NCBI GenBank assembly: GCA_016124935.1
Contig: WGMS01000018.1
Location: forward strand, 62,001-126,000
Source of the DNA: a bacterium
GTDB lineage: Bacteria; Cyanobacteriota; Vampirovibrionia; Obscuribacterales; Obscuribacteraceae
Direction of reading: 5' to 3'
Length of the DNA: 64,000 nt
In this document: one piece after another, positions 9,324-16,330 of the stretch
Position numbering within the stretch: the first letter of the stretch is position 1
Layout of the letters: each line of letters opens with the position of its first letter
The notes under the pieces: model-generated
The model's database searches: none
Seen by the model: the letters and a program-made list of their open reading frames with translations, nothing else
What the model was told of the DNA's origin: nothing
Position numbers and translations under genes: made by a program

Positions 9324-9761
9324 TCAAATCAAAAGAGACCGGAAAGAAATATAAATAGGAGCCCACGCATTGGAGGCGACAGCCTGACTATATGCTTCTC
9401 GACTAGAGAATGACCTGTCGGTGCCAATCTTTGCTGGAGACGTCAGAACAAAGAAATGGACCACCGCCTGCAGCGATGAAACCAGAAGAGAATAATCGGC
9501 AAGGCTGAGGATCGACGGACTGTGAACATGAATTGGACAGGGGCAGGGCCTGGGATTGGCCCCGACATTTTGTCGAACATTGCCGAAATCGTCTTGCTGC
9601 TGGATAGTAAAGGCTTTCGAATGATCGTCGGCATAAGCCGAAGCCACACCCCCACTATTGAAAAAGGGAAGCACTTCAACCCCGAAGAAGTCATGCCACA
9701 GGGTACCGGTCCACATCAGGGTGAACAGAGTAAATACGGCTATCAATCTTCTTGTATCCAA
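9324..9761 (-). CDS. Small exported protein with a Cys/His-rich motif, upstream of the metal pump
   Basis: An unrecognised 145-residue protein with a hydrophobic N-terminus (LIAVFTLFTLMWTGTLW). The centre has CPCPIHVHSP, a compact cluster of two Cys and two His that could bind a metal ion. It lies 80 bases upstream of the adaptor gene on the same strand. Small exported proteins at this place in Czc/Cus operons often are metal-binding or regulatory, so a periplasmic sensor or chaperone role is a reasonable guess only. The start is uncertain: TTG 9761 gives the best signal sequence but no clear ribosome-binding site is visible. Confidence 0.55.
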   Translation of the reverse strand: MDTRRLIAVFTLFTLMWTGTLWHDFFGVEVLPFFNSGGVASAYADDHSKAFTIQQQDDFGNVRQNVGANPRPCPCPIHVHSPSILSLADYSLLVSSLQAVVHFFVLTSPAKIGTDRSFSSREAYSQAVASNAWAPIYISFRSLLI

Positions 9762-9838
9762 GGCTCGCTTCGAAATCTCTGAAGTCCTTACAATTCTATT
9801 TATACCTCACAACAAGGGGACTTGTCCCTGTCAGACGA

Positions 9839-9860
9839 GTATCAGTATTATGTTTGATAC
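9839..9860. promoter_or_regulatory. Inverted repeat upstream of the metal-pump operon
   Basis: GTATCA and TGATAC form a perfect 6-bp inverted repeat with a 10-base spacer, in the 234-base gap between the acr3 stop and the small Cys/His gene. A second imperfect palindrome (AGGGGACTTGTCCCT) lies just before it at about 9815-9829. Either could be an operator for a metal-responsive repressor. The assignment rests only on position and symmetry. Confidence 0.35.
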
Positions 9861-9995
9861 CGTCGAAGTAATGTACCTACTTTTGCGGTGGTATTTCTTC
9901 AGGACAGGGTCCGGCAGAAAACTTGCAAGGACATACACCGTTCTCATTCACGAAGTCGATAGTTTCTCTAAGGCGTTCCAGTACGCCAAGGAGAT

Positions 9996-11195
9996 TCACT
10001 CAAGACTAGAGTGGGGAAATCTATCCTGCGTTTTCAAGCATATTCGAACGAGCATCAACATTACCGGCACCTCGATCAGAACTCCGACTACCGTGGCAAG
10101 AGCGGCTCCTGAAGAGAGACCGAAAAGCATAGTCGCCGTAGCGATTGCCACCTCGAAATGATTGGAAGCTCCGATCATGGCGGCAGGAGCCGCATCCTCG
10201 TAGCTCAGCTTCAAGAAATGAGCCAGCCAGTAGCCAAGCACAAAGATGAGGACGGTCTGGATGAACAGAGGCACGGCAATCCAGAGAATGGTCAATGGAT
10301 TTGCCAAAATGACTTCGCCTTTGAAACTAAATAGCAAGACCAGCGTAGTTAGCAAGGCTAATATCGTAACCGGAGTGAGTACGTTCAAAAACTTCTCATT
10401 AAACCAGGTCTCTCCTTTGACTGACAAGATCCACTTTCTGGAAAAGTAACCGGCAACCAGAGGCAGGGCAACATAGATTGATATAGAGAGAAGCAGAGCC
10501 TGCCATGGGACGGGAAGACGTCCGACACCGAGCAGAAAGCCTCCTAATAAGCCATACAAAACAAGCATTATTAAAGAATTAATTGCCACCATTACCAGTG
10601 TTAATCCGTCGTTGCCCCTTGCAAGATAGCCCCAAACCAAAACCATCGCTGTACAGGGTGCAATTCCGAGAAGGATAGTACCGGCCAGATAACTTCTCCA
10701 GAGAGGAATTTCAAGCATTTTAACGCCCTGATGCAAAACGACAGTTCCGGCACCGTGCGCAGTTCCGACCGGCAAATCAAGCCCAAAAGGCATCTTCACC
10801 AGATCGGTCGCCTCAGGTCCGATGAAGCCCAGAAACAACATTCCAAGGAAGAGCATCGAAATGCCATACATCGTGAAGGGCTTGACGCACCAGTTAATAA
10901 ACAACGTCAGGAAAAGAGGCTTGCCACTCTTGCCAGCCTTAATGACAGAACCGAAGTCTATCTTGACCATAATCGGATACATCATGAAAAACAGACAGAT
11001 AGCAATGGGAATGGAGACAACTGGAGCGCCATTGACGTAAATGGCCATCGCATCTAGTTGTTGCGCAAGTCCAGGAGCCAGTTTTCCGAGAATGATACCG
11101 CCAACGATGCATAGTCCAACCCACAGAGTCAGGTATCGCTCGAAGATGTTAGTCATCTTCCTATCTGGTTTTGCATCAGAACATATAGTTTCCAT
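9996..11195 (-). CDS. acr3: Arsenite efflux permease, ACR3 family
   Basis: It exports arsenite, and sometimes antimonite, across the inner membrane using the proton gradient. The protein has 399 residues and about ten helices. [18 protein letters not shown] contains the conserved Cys that ACR3 proteins need for arsenite transport, and [13 protein letters not shown] and [13 protein letters not shown] are also family hallmarks. It is the last gene of the arsR-arsI-arsC-acr3 operon, 107 bases after arsC. ATG 11195 is preferred because AAGGTGGG precedes it; the in-frame GTG at 11207 overlaps that site. Product and context agree, so confidence is high. Confidence 0.93.
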   Translation of the reverse strand: METICSDAKPDRKMTNIFERYLTLWVGLCIVGGIILGKLAPGLAQQLDAMAIYVNGAPVVSIPIAICLFFMMYPIMVKIDFGSVIKAGKSGKPLFLTLFINWCVKPFTMYGISMLFLGMLFLGFIGPEATDLVKMPFGLDLPVGTAHGAGTVVLHQGVKMLEIPLWRSYLAGTILLGIAPCTAMVLVWGYLARGNDGLTLVMVAINSLIMLVLYGLLGGFLLGVGRLPVPWQALLLSISIYVALPLVAGYFSRKWILSVKGETWFNEKFLNVLTPVTILALLTTLVLLFSFKGEVILANPLTILWIAVPLFIQTVLIFVLGYWLAHFLKLSYEDAAPAAMIGASNHFEVAIATATMLFGLSSGAALATVVGVLIEVPVMLMLVRICLKTQDRFPHSSLE

Positions 11196-11302
11196 CTGTC
11201 TTCCCACCTTTCCCTACCCGCCGAGCCATCATGCAAACAAGCACCGGGCCAAGCTCTTGAAAAATCAAGAACCATGGAATAACTTCGGCAACCAGGGAGA
11301 AT

Positions 11303-11710
11303 CTATTTGATACCGCTACAGGAAGCGGACTCTTTTAGAAGAACGCTCACCCGCTCTCTAATCTCATCTCTAATTGCTCTTACCTCGTCGATGGACTGAC
11401 CCTTTGGGTCTTTCAAGGGCCAATCCAGTCGCTTCAAACCAGGCACGAAAGGGCAGGCTTCTCCACATCCCATTGTGATCAGAAAATCAGCTTGACCGGC
11501 CAGTTCTTCTGTCAGCAATTGAGGTTGAGTGTTGCTCAGATCTATATCAAGTTCACTCATAACTTCGACTACTTCGGGGTGAACTCTATCGGCTGGCTGA
11601 GTACCAGCCGATATTGCAACCATGCTTTGATCAGGAGCAAGTTGATTGAATAGCGCGGCTGCCATCTGCGAACGTCCGGCATTGTGGACGCATGCGAAGA
11701 TTACTTGCAT
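11303..11710 (-). CDS. arsC: Arsenate reductase, low-molecular-weight phosphatase type
   Basis: It reduces arsenate to arsenite so that ACR3 can export it. The fold is that of low-molecular-weight tyrosine phosphatase: the P-loop CVHNAGRS starts at Cys7 (CX5R) and the general-acid segment is DWPLKDP (about 96-102). Two further cysteines, Cys82 and Cys86 (GCGEAC), correspond to the pair that relays the disulphide in the thioredoxin-dependent (S. aureus pI258/B. subtilis) class. At 135 residues it has family length. It overlaps arsI upstream by ten bases (11701-11710), so the two are translationally coupled. Confidence 0.93.
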   Translation of the reverse strand: MQVIFACVHNAGRSQMAAALFNQLAPDQSMVAISAGTQPADRVHPEVVEVMSELDIDLSNTQPQLLTEELAGQADFLITMGCGEACPFVPGLKRLDWPLKDPKGQSIDEVRAIRDEIRERVSVLLKESASCSGIK

Positions 11711-12174
11711 TTGCGTTCGATCTCCATAAATACTGGATTGTCCTCAGGCGCGCAGCAAGCAGATTTATGGTCTCTTGCAGCCGCGACTCTCTCTGAATCT
11801 TCACCATAAACAGTGGCTTCACCGGTAGTGAAAAATGTCTCCCAGGGAATGCCCTGCGGGTCTACAACCCAAGCCTTTTCTGACTTAGCGTAGCAACAAG
11901 TAGTCGCGCCTTCATCGACAATCTGCATCTCAGCGGCTCTTAGATGCTCTGCAACTTCTTTCAGCTCCTCTCTCTCGTCCACTTGAATCCCGAAGTGATC
12001 GAGCCCAGCATCGGAACGCTTAGTTGAAATTGCGAAATTCACTCGAGGATCTTCCAGCATCCACTTGGCGTAGTCCGGTTTGACGACAGACGGCGTCGCT
12101 TTGAACAATGTGTTGTAGAAGCTGATAGACGCCTCTAAATCCGATACCGAGAGGTGAACATGTAATCTTTTCAC
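11701..12174 (-). CDS. arsI: ArsI/CadI-family dioxygenase (putative C-As lyase)
   Basis: A vicinal-oxygen-chelate (glyoxalase-fold) protein. ArsI cleaves the C-As bond of trivalent methyl- and aryl-arsenicals with Fe(II) and O2. Numbered from GTG 12174, the expected ligands are present: His5 (RLHVHLSV), His60 (GLDHFGI) and Glu112 (WETFF), plus the vicinal Cys93-Cys94 pair (ATTCCYAK) that binds the arsenical. A Cys-rich tail (SACCAPEDN) may bind additional metal. GTG 12174 has GGAGG nine bases upstream and shares its G with the arsR stop (TAGTG), so translation is coupled. The close relative CadI (cadmium-induced) cannot be excluded by sequence, but the arsenic operon favours ArsI. Confidence 0.85.
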   Translation of the reverse strand: MKRLHVHLSVSDLEASISFYNTLFKATPSVVKPDYAKWMLEDPRVNFAISTKRSDAGLDHFGIQVDEREELKEVAEHLRAAEMQIVDEGATTCCYAKSEKAWVVDPQGIPWETFFTTGEATVYGEDSERVAAARDHKSACCAPEDNPVFMEIERKCK

Positions 12175-12473
12175 TAGCACTTTCCTCCACTCTCCGAGCA
12201 GCAATTCTCCAAAAGGAAATCGATCAGAGTTCTCATTCCGTCAAAATCAGCAGAATAGATAATAGAACGGCCCTCTCGCCGCGAAGTCAGGAGACCGGCC
12301 CGCGACAACTCTTTAAGATGAAAGGACATGGTGGCAGGTGGTATCTCCATAGCCTCACTAAGCTCACCGGGCGATAAGCCCTGGGGACCTTTTCTTACCA
12401 GCAGCCTGAATATGTCCAGTCGTGATTCCTGAGCCAAAGCAGAAAGGGCTTCGACCGCATGCTTCGTTTCCAT
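12174..12473 (-). CDS. arsR: ArsR-family metalloregulatory repressor
   Basis: A winged-helix dimeric repressor that leaves the DNA when it binds As(III). The HTH spans GLSPGELSEAMEIPPATMSFHLKELSRAGL-like residues about 33-62, with the family motif PPATMSFHLKELSRAGL followed by the wing RREGRSIIY. There is no CVC pair in the recognition helix as in E. coli ArsR. Instead a C-terminal Cys-Cys (ENCCSES) plus a final Cys may sense arsenite, as in the ArsR subgroup with C-terminal sites. ATG 12473 lies only about ten bases after a putative -10 element, so the mRNA may be nearly leaderless. First gene of the ars operon. Confidence 0.9.
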   Translation of the reverse strand: METKHAVEALSALAQESRLDIFRLLVRKGPQGLSPGELSEAMEIPPATMSFHLKELSRAGLLTSRREGRSIIYSADFDGMRTLIDFLLENCCSESGGKC

Positions 12474-12482
12474 ATTTGCAAG

Positions 12483-12509
12483 ATTATCAAAATGTTCCGG
12501 GTATGTCAA
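12483..12509 (-). promoter_or_regulatory. Predicted promoter of the ars operon
   Basis: On the minus strand a perfect TTGACA (12504-12509) is followed after 15 bases by GATAAT (12483-12488). Transcription would begin near 12476, only a few bases before the arsR ATG at 12473. Partly overlapping dyad-like AT-rich sequence could be the ArsR operator. The short spacer lowers confidence. Confidence 0.5.
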
Positions 12510-12546
12510 CAAAGGTGACCAGGTCGGTCATTAAAATTCAGAAACT

Positions 12547-14418
12547 CTAGCCCACATTGCTATTGCTATTTTTCCTGCCGCTTTCGTTGCTCGCCAACAT
12601 GGTGCTGTCGCCGCCAGTATAACGAAGGAAAACCGCCCTGCCGTCATAGCGGGCACTATTAGGATCGAATTGATAGGTGGCGTCATTGGTCTGGGTGATG
12701 CTATTGCCATTACGGGCGGTGACAACAGAAATATCACCGTGAATACTATCATCATTTCGATTAGCCGAAGGCGGACGGACAATGATATCACCTACAGTGG
12801 CTTCAGCCATCGGCACCTCTTCAAAAAGCCCGCTGCGTTTCAAAGGCCCGAGCATGTCCCAGGCGTCGCCGGAGCCCATAAACTGATCGAGACCGACTCC
12901 GGCAAGCGCTTCTTGCACAGCGGCGGCACAGTTACCGGTACCACGATATCGGGAATCCTGCACTTTGGCCGCTTCAGCCAGTTGCACACCCAGATTTGTC
13001 GGCTCCGGAACCTTTGCCACCAGTTGAGCTTCGCCAGTACCGAACTGTTGTTGAATAGCAGCATATCGACCATATTCACCGCCGCGAGTGGCAGCTTCCA
13101 TCTGGGCCGACTGGTCGCCGGGAGCCGCACCCAGGGGTAAGGCCTCTTGAGCCCAGGCCGGTGACTGATTGGTCAAATCGACATACTGAGCCAGTTCTCG
13201 CTCGGTGCTCAATCCACCCTCCATGCCGCGCTGAACAGTGCGCTTCAAGAAATCATCAACCAGGTCGGTCTGGACCTGTTGATATTCCGGGTCGGCAAGG
13301 GCCTGTCTCATGCCGGGCAAAATCTCCTGAACTCCGCCTCTCGACTGCCCCAGTTGATCTATTTGAGCCGGTGTACGACCGCCGAAATACTGCTCGAATT
13401 TCTGCGGATCGGCTTTTTGCCAGGCGTTCAATAACTCCGGCAACTCGCCGCCGGCATGCCATTGCCTCAGTCCGACCGAGATACCGTTGTTGTCCCATTC
13501 ATTGATTTTTGTAGGATCGCCGCCGCTCTCGTTTCCGTAGAGCATATTCTTCAATCGTCCAAAGAAATTGTTGTTGTCTTCAAATTGGGGAGCGGGGCTG
13601 TCCGGAAAACTGCTGGGAGAGTAGTCGCCGCCGCCACTGTAAGAACGAGCACCACCGCCGCCACCGCCACCGCCACCGCCGCCGCCTCTGCTTCCACCAC
13701 CCGAATTGCCTGAATAGGCAGGCGCCTCAGATTGGCTCGGGGCAGGCGACTCGGCAGGAGCTTCCGGAGCGACCGGAGCTTCAGGAGCCGCCGCCTGGTT
13801 TGGAGCTGCACCACGATTGACTACCGGTATCGGCTTAGCATTGCCCTGTTCTGGGATATTGGGCTGGCTGTTCAAGATCTCGGTCCACCATACCGGAGGA
13901 CTTTCACCGGGATGGTTCTGGGTGAAATACTGCATAAGCTCACGGATATACTCTTTCAAACTCTGGTCTGATTGCTTTATGGCTTCAGCCAGATCTTTGT
14001 CGCCTGGCTCTATCTCTATATTGATTTCGCCGTCAGCTAGAGGATCCGCCTCCGGATTGACCTTTTCCAGCTCGTAGCTGCCGTCGTCTTTTTTCACCAG
14101 GCGATAATCCGGGGCTTTCTCGGCATTTTCGGAAGGGGTAGAAAAAGTCAATTTGTCCGCCACCTTAATCTCCGCAGCCAGTCCCTGGTCTATTAAAGGA
14201 AAGTCTTCGAGCTCAGTAGCTATCGCTTCTTGAGTCGGGGTTGGTAAGTCTGTGATATTAAGCGATCCGTTCTCTACACCGCCGGATTCCCGAGCAGGGA
14301 CGCTGGCGTAAAGATCACGCATAGCCGGTGAATTGAAAAAATCGGTTGATAAAGAAGCTGATGAAGACTCCGGTGAGAAACCGGGACCTACAGCATCAAG
14401 GCTGCGCGATAAGGACAT
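12547..14418 (-). CDS. Large two-domain putative cell-wall hydrolase without signal peptide
   Basis: The 623 residues form four parts. An acidic N-terminal region runs to about 190, then a Pro/Ala/Ser and poly-Gly linker (12 consecutive Gly, about 240-255). A lysozyme-like region follows (about 290-390), with YGNESGGDPTKINEWDNNG and ISVGLRQWHAGGELPELLNA resembling phage-type muramidase/chitosanase folds (Glu in NESGG as possible acid). The C-terminal module (about 485-600), with NCAAAVQEALAGVG, then GDAWDM and HGDISVV, looks like a CHAP/NlpC-type Cys-His amidase. I cannot assign the exact families. No signal peptide is seen, so export would need a dedicated system; the neighbouring T4SS is a candidate. 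ATG 14418 is preferred because GGAG lies six bases upstream, inside a hairpin; ATG 14481 in the same frame lacks a site. Confidence 0.6.
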   Translation of the reverse strand: MSLSRSLDAVGPGFSPESSSASLSTDFFNSPAMRDLYASVPARESGGVENGSLNITDLPTPTQEAIATELEDFPLIDQGLAAEIKVADKLTFSTPSENAEKAPDYRLVKKDDGSYELEKVNPEADPLADGEINIEIEPGDKDLAEAIKQSDQSLKEYIRELMQYFTQNHPGESPPVWWTEILNSQPNIPEQGNAKPIPVVNRGAAPNQAAAPEAPVAPEAPAESPAPSQSEAPAYSGNSGGGSRGGGGGGGGGGGGARSYSGGGDYSPSSFPDSPAPQFEDNNNFFGRLKNMLYGNESGGDPTKINEWDNNGISVGLRQWHAGGELPELLNAWQKADPQKFEQYFGGRTPAQIDQLGQSRGGVQEILPGMRQALADPEYQQVQTDLVDDFLKRTVQRGMEGGLSTERELAQYVDLTNQSPAWAQEALPLGAAPGDQSAQMEAATRGGEYGRYAAIQQQFGTGEAQLVAKVPEPTNLGVQLAEAAKVQDSRYRGTGNCAAAVQEALAGVGLDQFMGSGDAWDMLGPLKRSGLFEEVPMAEATVGDIIVRPPSANRNDDSIHGDISVVTARNGNSITQTNDATYQFDPNSARYDGRAVFLRYTGGDSTMLASNESGRKNSNSNVG

Positions 14419-14437
14419 GGGGGTCTCCGCACCCCCC
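14419..14437 (-). promoter_or_regulatory. Hairpin enclosing the ribosome-binding site of the hydrolase gene
   Basis: On the minus strand GGGGGT and ACCCCC pair as a 6-bp GC-rich stem whose 6-base loop is GCGGAG. The loop contains the Shine-Dalgarno GGAG and the stem abuts the ATG at 14418. Such a structure could limit or regulate translation initiation. It depends on 14418 being the true start. Confidence 0.4.
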
Positions 14438-14560
14438 TCGTGTCTTGAGCGAGAATACGAGGGCGGCAAAGTTAAGGACATGTGAGCGTATTAAGCGGCG
14501 AGCTTCTTTTGATATTATGGTCAAAAGCCTACTGAGTCAACAGCTTTTAAGGCCGACAAT

Positions 14561-14576
14561 GGGAAAAACCGGGGGG
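14561..14576 (+). promoter_or_regulatory. 16-base element shared with 37157-37172
   Basis: GGGAAAAACCGGGGGG in the gap between the ZIP gene and the putative hydrolase gene. It is an exact inverted copy of the element at the far end of the locus. Confidence 0.4.
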
Positions 14577-14590
14577 TGCCGGAGCAGATT

Positions 14591-15328
14591 TTAACTATGG
14601 CTCAACACAATCAGGCACGCGACGGCTACTCCAAGAAACATTGCAAAAGAGCTGAACCGACGGGGCTCTTTCTCTGTCTGGGGAAGCAGATGAGTAGCCC
14701 CAACATATATAAGAACACCTGAAGAAACGGCAAGCAGACTGCCTTTTAAAGAATCATCAATTACTGAGATAAAAGGATAAGAAACAGCAGTTCCAAGGGG
14801 AGTAGTCAGACCGGCGGCAAGAAAAGCCAGCGTTGACGCCTTCGCTCGACTGAATCCACCCTTGCGCAAAAAAACGAAGGTCACCACTCCTTCAGGAAAC
14901 TCATGCAGGATAAGACCGGAACAAGCCAGAATTCCGGTAAAAGAACTGACCGAAAAAGCCACTGCATAAATCACTCCATCGATGAACGAATGCAATCCAA
15001 TTCCAATCATAGGAATCAACCCGAAAGCGTAAATTTTATCGGGATAGCGATCACACAGATACCCTGAGATGAACAGGGTTATCATGTGCATTCCCATATA
15101 ACCCAAAAGAAGACACTCGGGAGCCATCGCACTCATGGAGATAGATTGCGGAACAATATGTAGAAGGGAGACGGTTATAAGTGCCCCGGCGGCAAAAGAA
15201 CAGAAATATGTTGAATTATCTCGGCTCCAGTCTTCGAAATAACTCATCATATAAATGCCAGCCAGGGTTACGAGACAGGCCAGACCACCGGCTGTAAGAG
15301 CACTGGTGATGGAAGCCGAGACCTGCAT
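14591..15328 (-). CDS. ZIP-family metal transporter
   Basis: This inner-membrane transporter takes up divalent cations such as Zn2+ or Fe2+. The 245 residues form about eight helices. The two metal-site helices are unmistakable: TM4 has GLHSFIDG (His113, Asp117) and TM5 has HEFPEG (residues 142-147), the ZIP binuclear-centre motif. The variable His-rich loop common in ZIP proteins is short here. The ATG at 15328 shares a base with the stop of the upstream Replic_Relax gene (TAATG), so translation is coupled. That is an odd partner for a metal transporter and places ZIP at the 3' end of the secretion locus. Confidence 0.85.
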   Translation of the reverse strand: MQVSASITSALTAGGLACLVTLAGIYMMSYFEDWSRDNSTYFCSFAAGALITVSLLHIVPQSISMSAMAPECLLLGYMGMHMITLFISGYLCDRYPDKIYAFGLIPMIGIGLHSFIDGVIYAVAFSVSSFTGILACSGLILHEFPEGVVTFVFLRKGGFSRAKASTLAFLAAGLTTPLGTAVSYPFISVIDDSLKGSLLAVSSGVLIYVGATHLLPQTEKEPRRFSSFAMFLGVAVACLIVLSHS

Positions 15329-16170
15329 TAGCCTGGAAGGATCTCTTCACTTACAGGCGAAGCCGAGCGCGGTCTCAGGTTGGTGACACTGCCGTCGGTG
15401 CGTTGCCAGACCGCCCCGAAAACTCCCAGATTAATGAGGTCGTCATAGACAGCGAAAACACACTTGCCCGGTCCGACTCCTGCCTCGTCCAATAGCGGTT
15501 GAGTCCACTTCTGCAAAGTCATGATTCGCGGCGCCGACCCTGTCACCACCCAGATAGGATAGCCCGTGGCTAGAAAGGAGCGAATCTTGGGCTCCCAGTG
15601 TCGGGTCTGACGGAAGTTGCCGGTGTCGATTTCGAGCAGAATACGAATATGATCCGTACCCGGATATTTAAGGGTGATGGTGGCATCGGCTTGCTCGACA
15701 CCGTAAGCCCTATCCCCGGACAGTTCCTGCCAGAACTCTCGACCGGTGGAAAAATCCAGCTCTGTGATAATGCCTGCCACAACCGCTTCGGCAAGGGCCA
15801 GCCGGACATCTACCAGGCGGAGAAAATGCTCTTTATGATAGGTATGAGGCGGTCCGGTGGGAATCTCCTCCCAGGAGAGCCCTTTGTGCTGCTCCAGGGC
15901 TTTGGCACCGGAGGTGGTCAAAAAATAGATCAGCTCCGGTCTACCACGACCTTCCATCCTGCCGCTGGAGGAAGAGCCGGTAAAGCCGGCTTGTTGCAGG
16001 CGACGCAAACGCTTTCTGGCTGTTTCATAGCTGATATCGGAAAAACAGAGCTTGGCCAGCTGGCTCGATGTAACTGTTCTGTGAAGATATAATTGCAATA
16101 GAGCTGATAAATCGCGCTCCATGAGGACTATACTTCTTTTCTTTGATCTACCCCTGTTTGAACGTTCCAC
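15328..16170 (-). CDS. Replic_Relax-family winged-helix protein
   Basis: An N-terminal winged helix (ALLQLYLHRTVTSSQLAKLCF, then YETARKRLRRLQQAGF) is followed by the alpha/beta domain of the replication-relaxation family (PF13814). The typical pattern LIYFLTTSGAKALE, then HTYHKEHFLRLVDVRLAL and IRILLEIDTGNF, is clear. Family members sit in plasmids and conjugative elements and are thought to act in plasmid replication or DNA processing; the mechanism is not well known. It lies 160 bases downstream of the VirD4-like gene. GTG 16170 has GGAAG eight bases upstream; a TTG at 16185 would add five residues. Confidence 0.75.
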   Translation of the reverse strand: MERSNRGRSKKRSIVLMERDLSALLQLYLHRTVTSSQLAKLCFSDISYETARKRLRRLQQAGFTGSSSSGRMEGRGRPELIYFLTTSGAKALEQHKGLSWEEIPTGPPHTYHKEHFLRLVDVRLALAEAVVAGIITELDFSTGREFWQELSGDRAYGVEQADATITLKYPGTDHIRILLEIDTGNFRQTRHWEPKIRSFLATGYPIWVVTGSAPRIMTLQKWTQPLLDEAGVGPGKCVFAVYDDLINLGVFGAVWQRTDGSVTNLRPRSASPVSEEILPG

Positions 16171-16330
16171 GATAAAAGCTTCCAAAATCGACTAGAGATA
16201 CGGGATAGAAAGCCCCAGACCGGCATGAAACATAGATTTCAAGATTGCCCGGGACAACCTGGAGCTTATCTAATCCCCTTCCGATTTTATACCCCTTTAA
16301 TCGAAAATGGAACTGGAAATATTCCCGAAA

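Noticed and set aside
9658..10161. Plus-strand frame upstream of and across the acr3 3' end
   Set aside because: It covers the acr3 coding end in antisense and a spacer, and shows no domain or ribosome-binding site.
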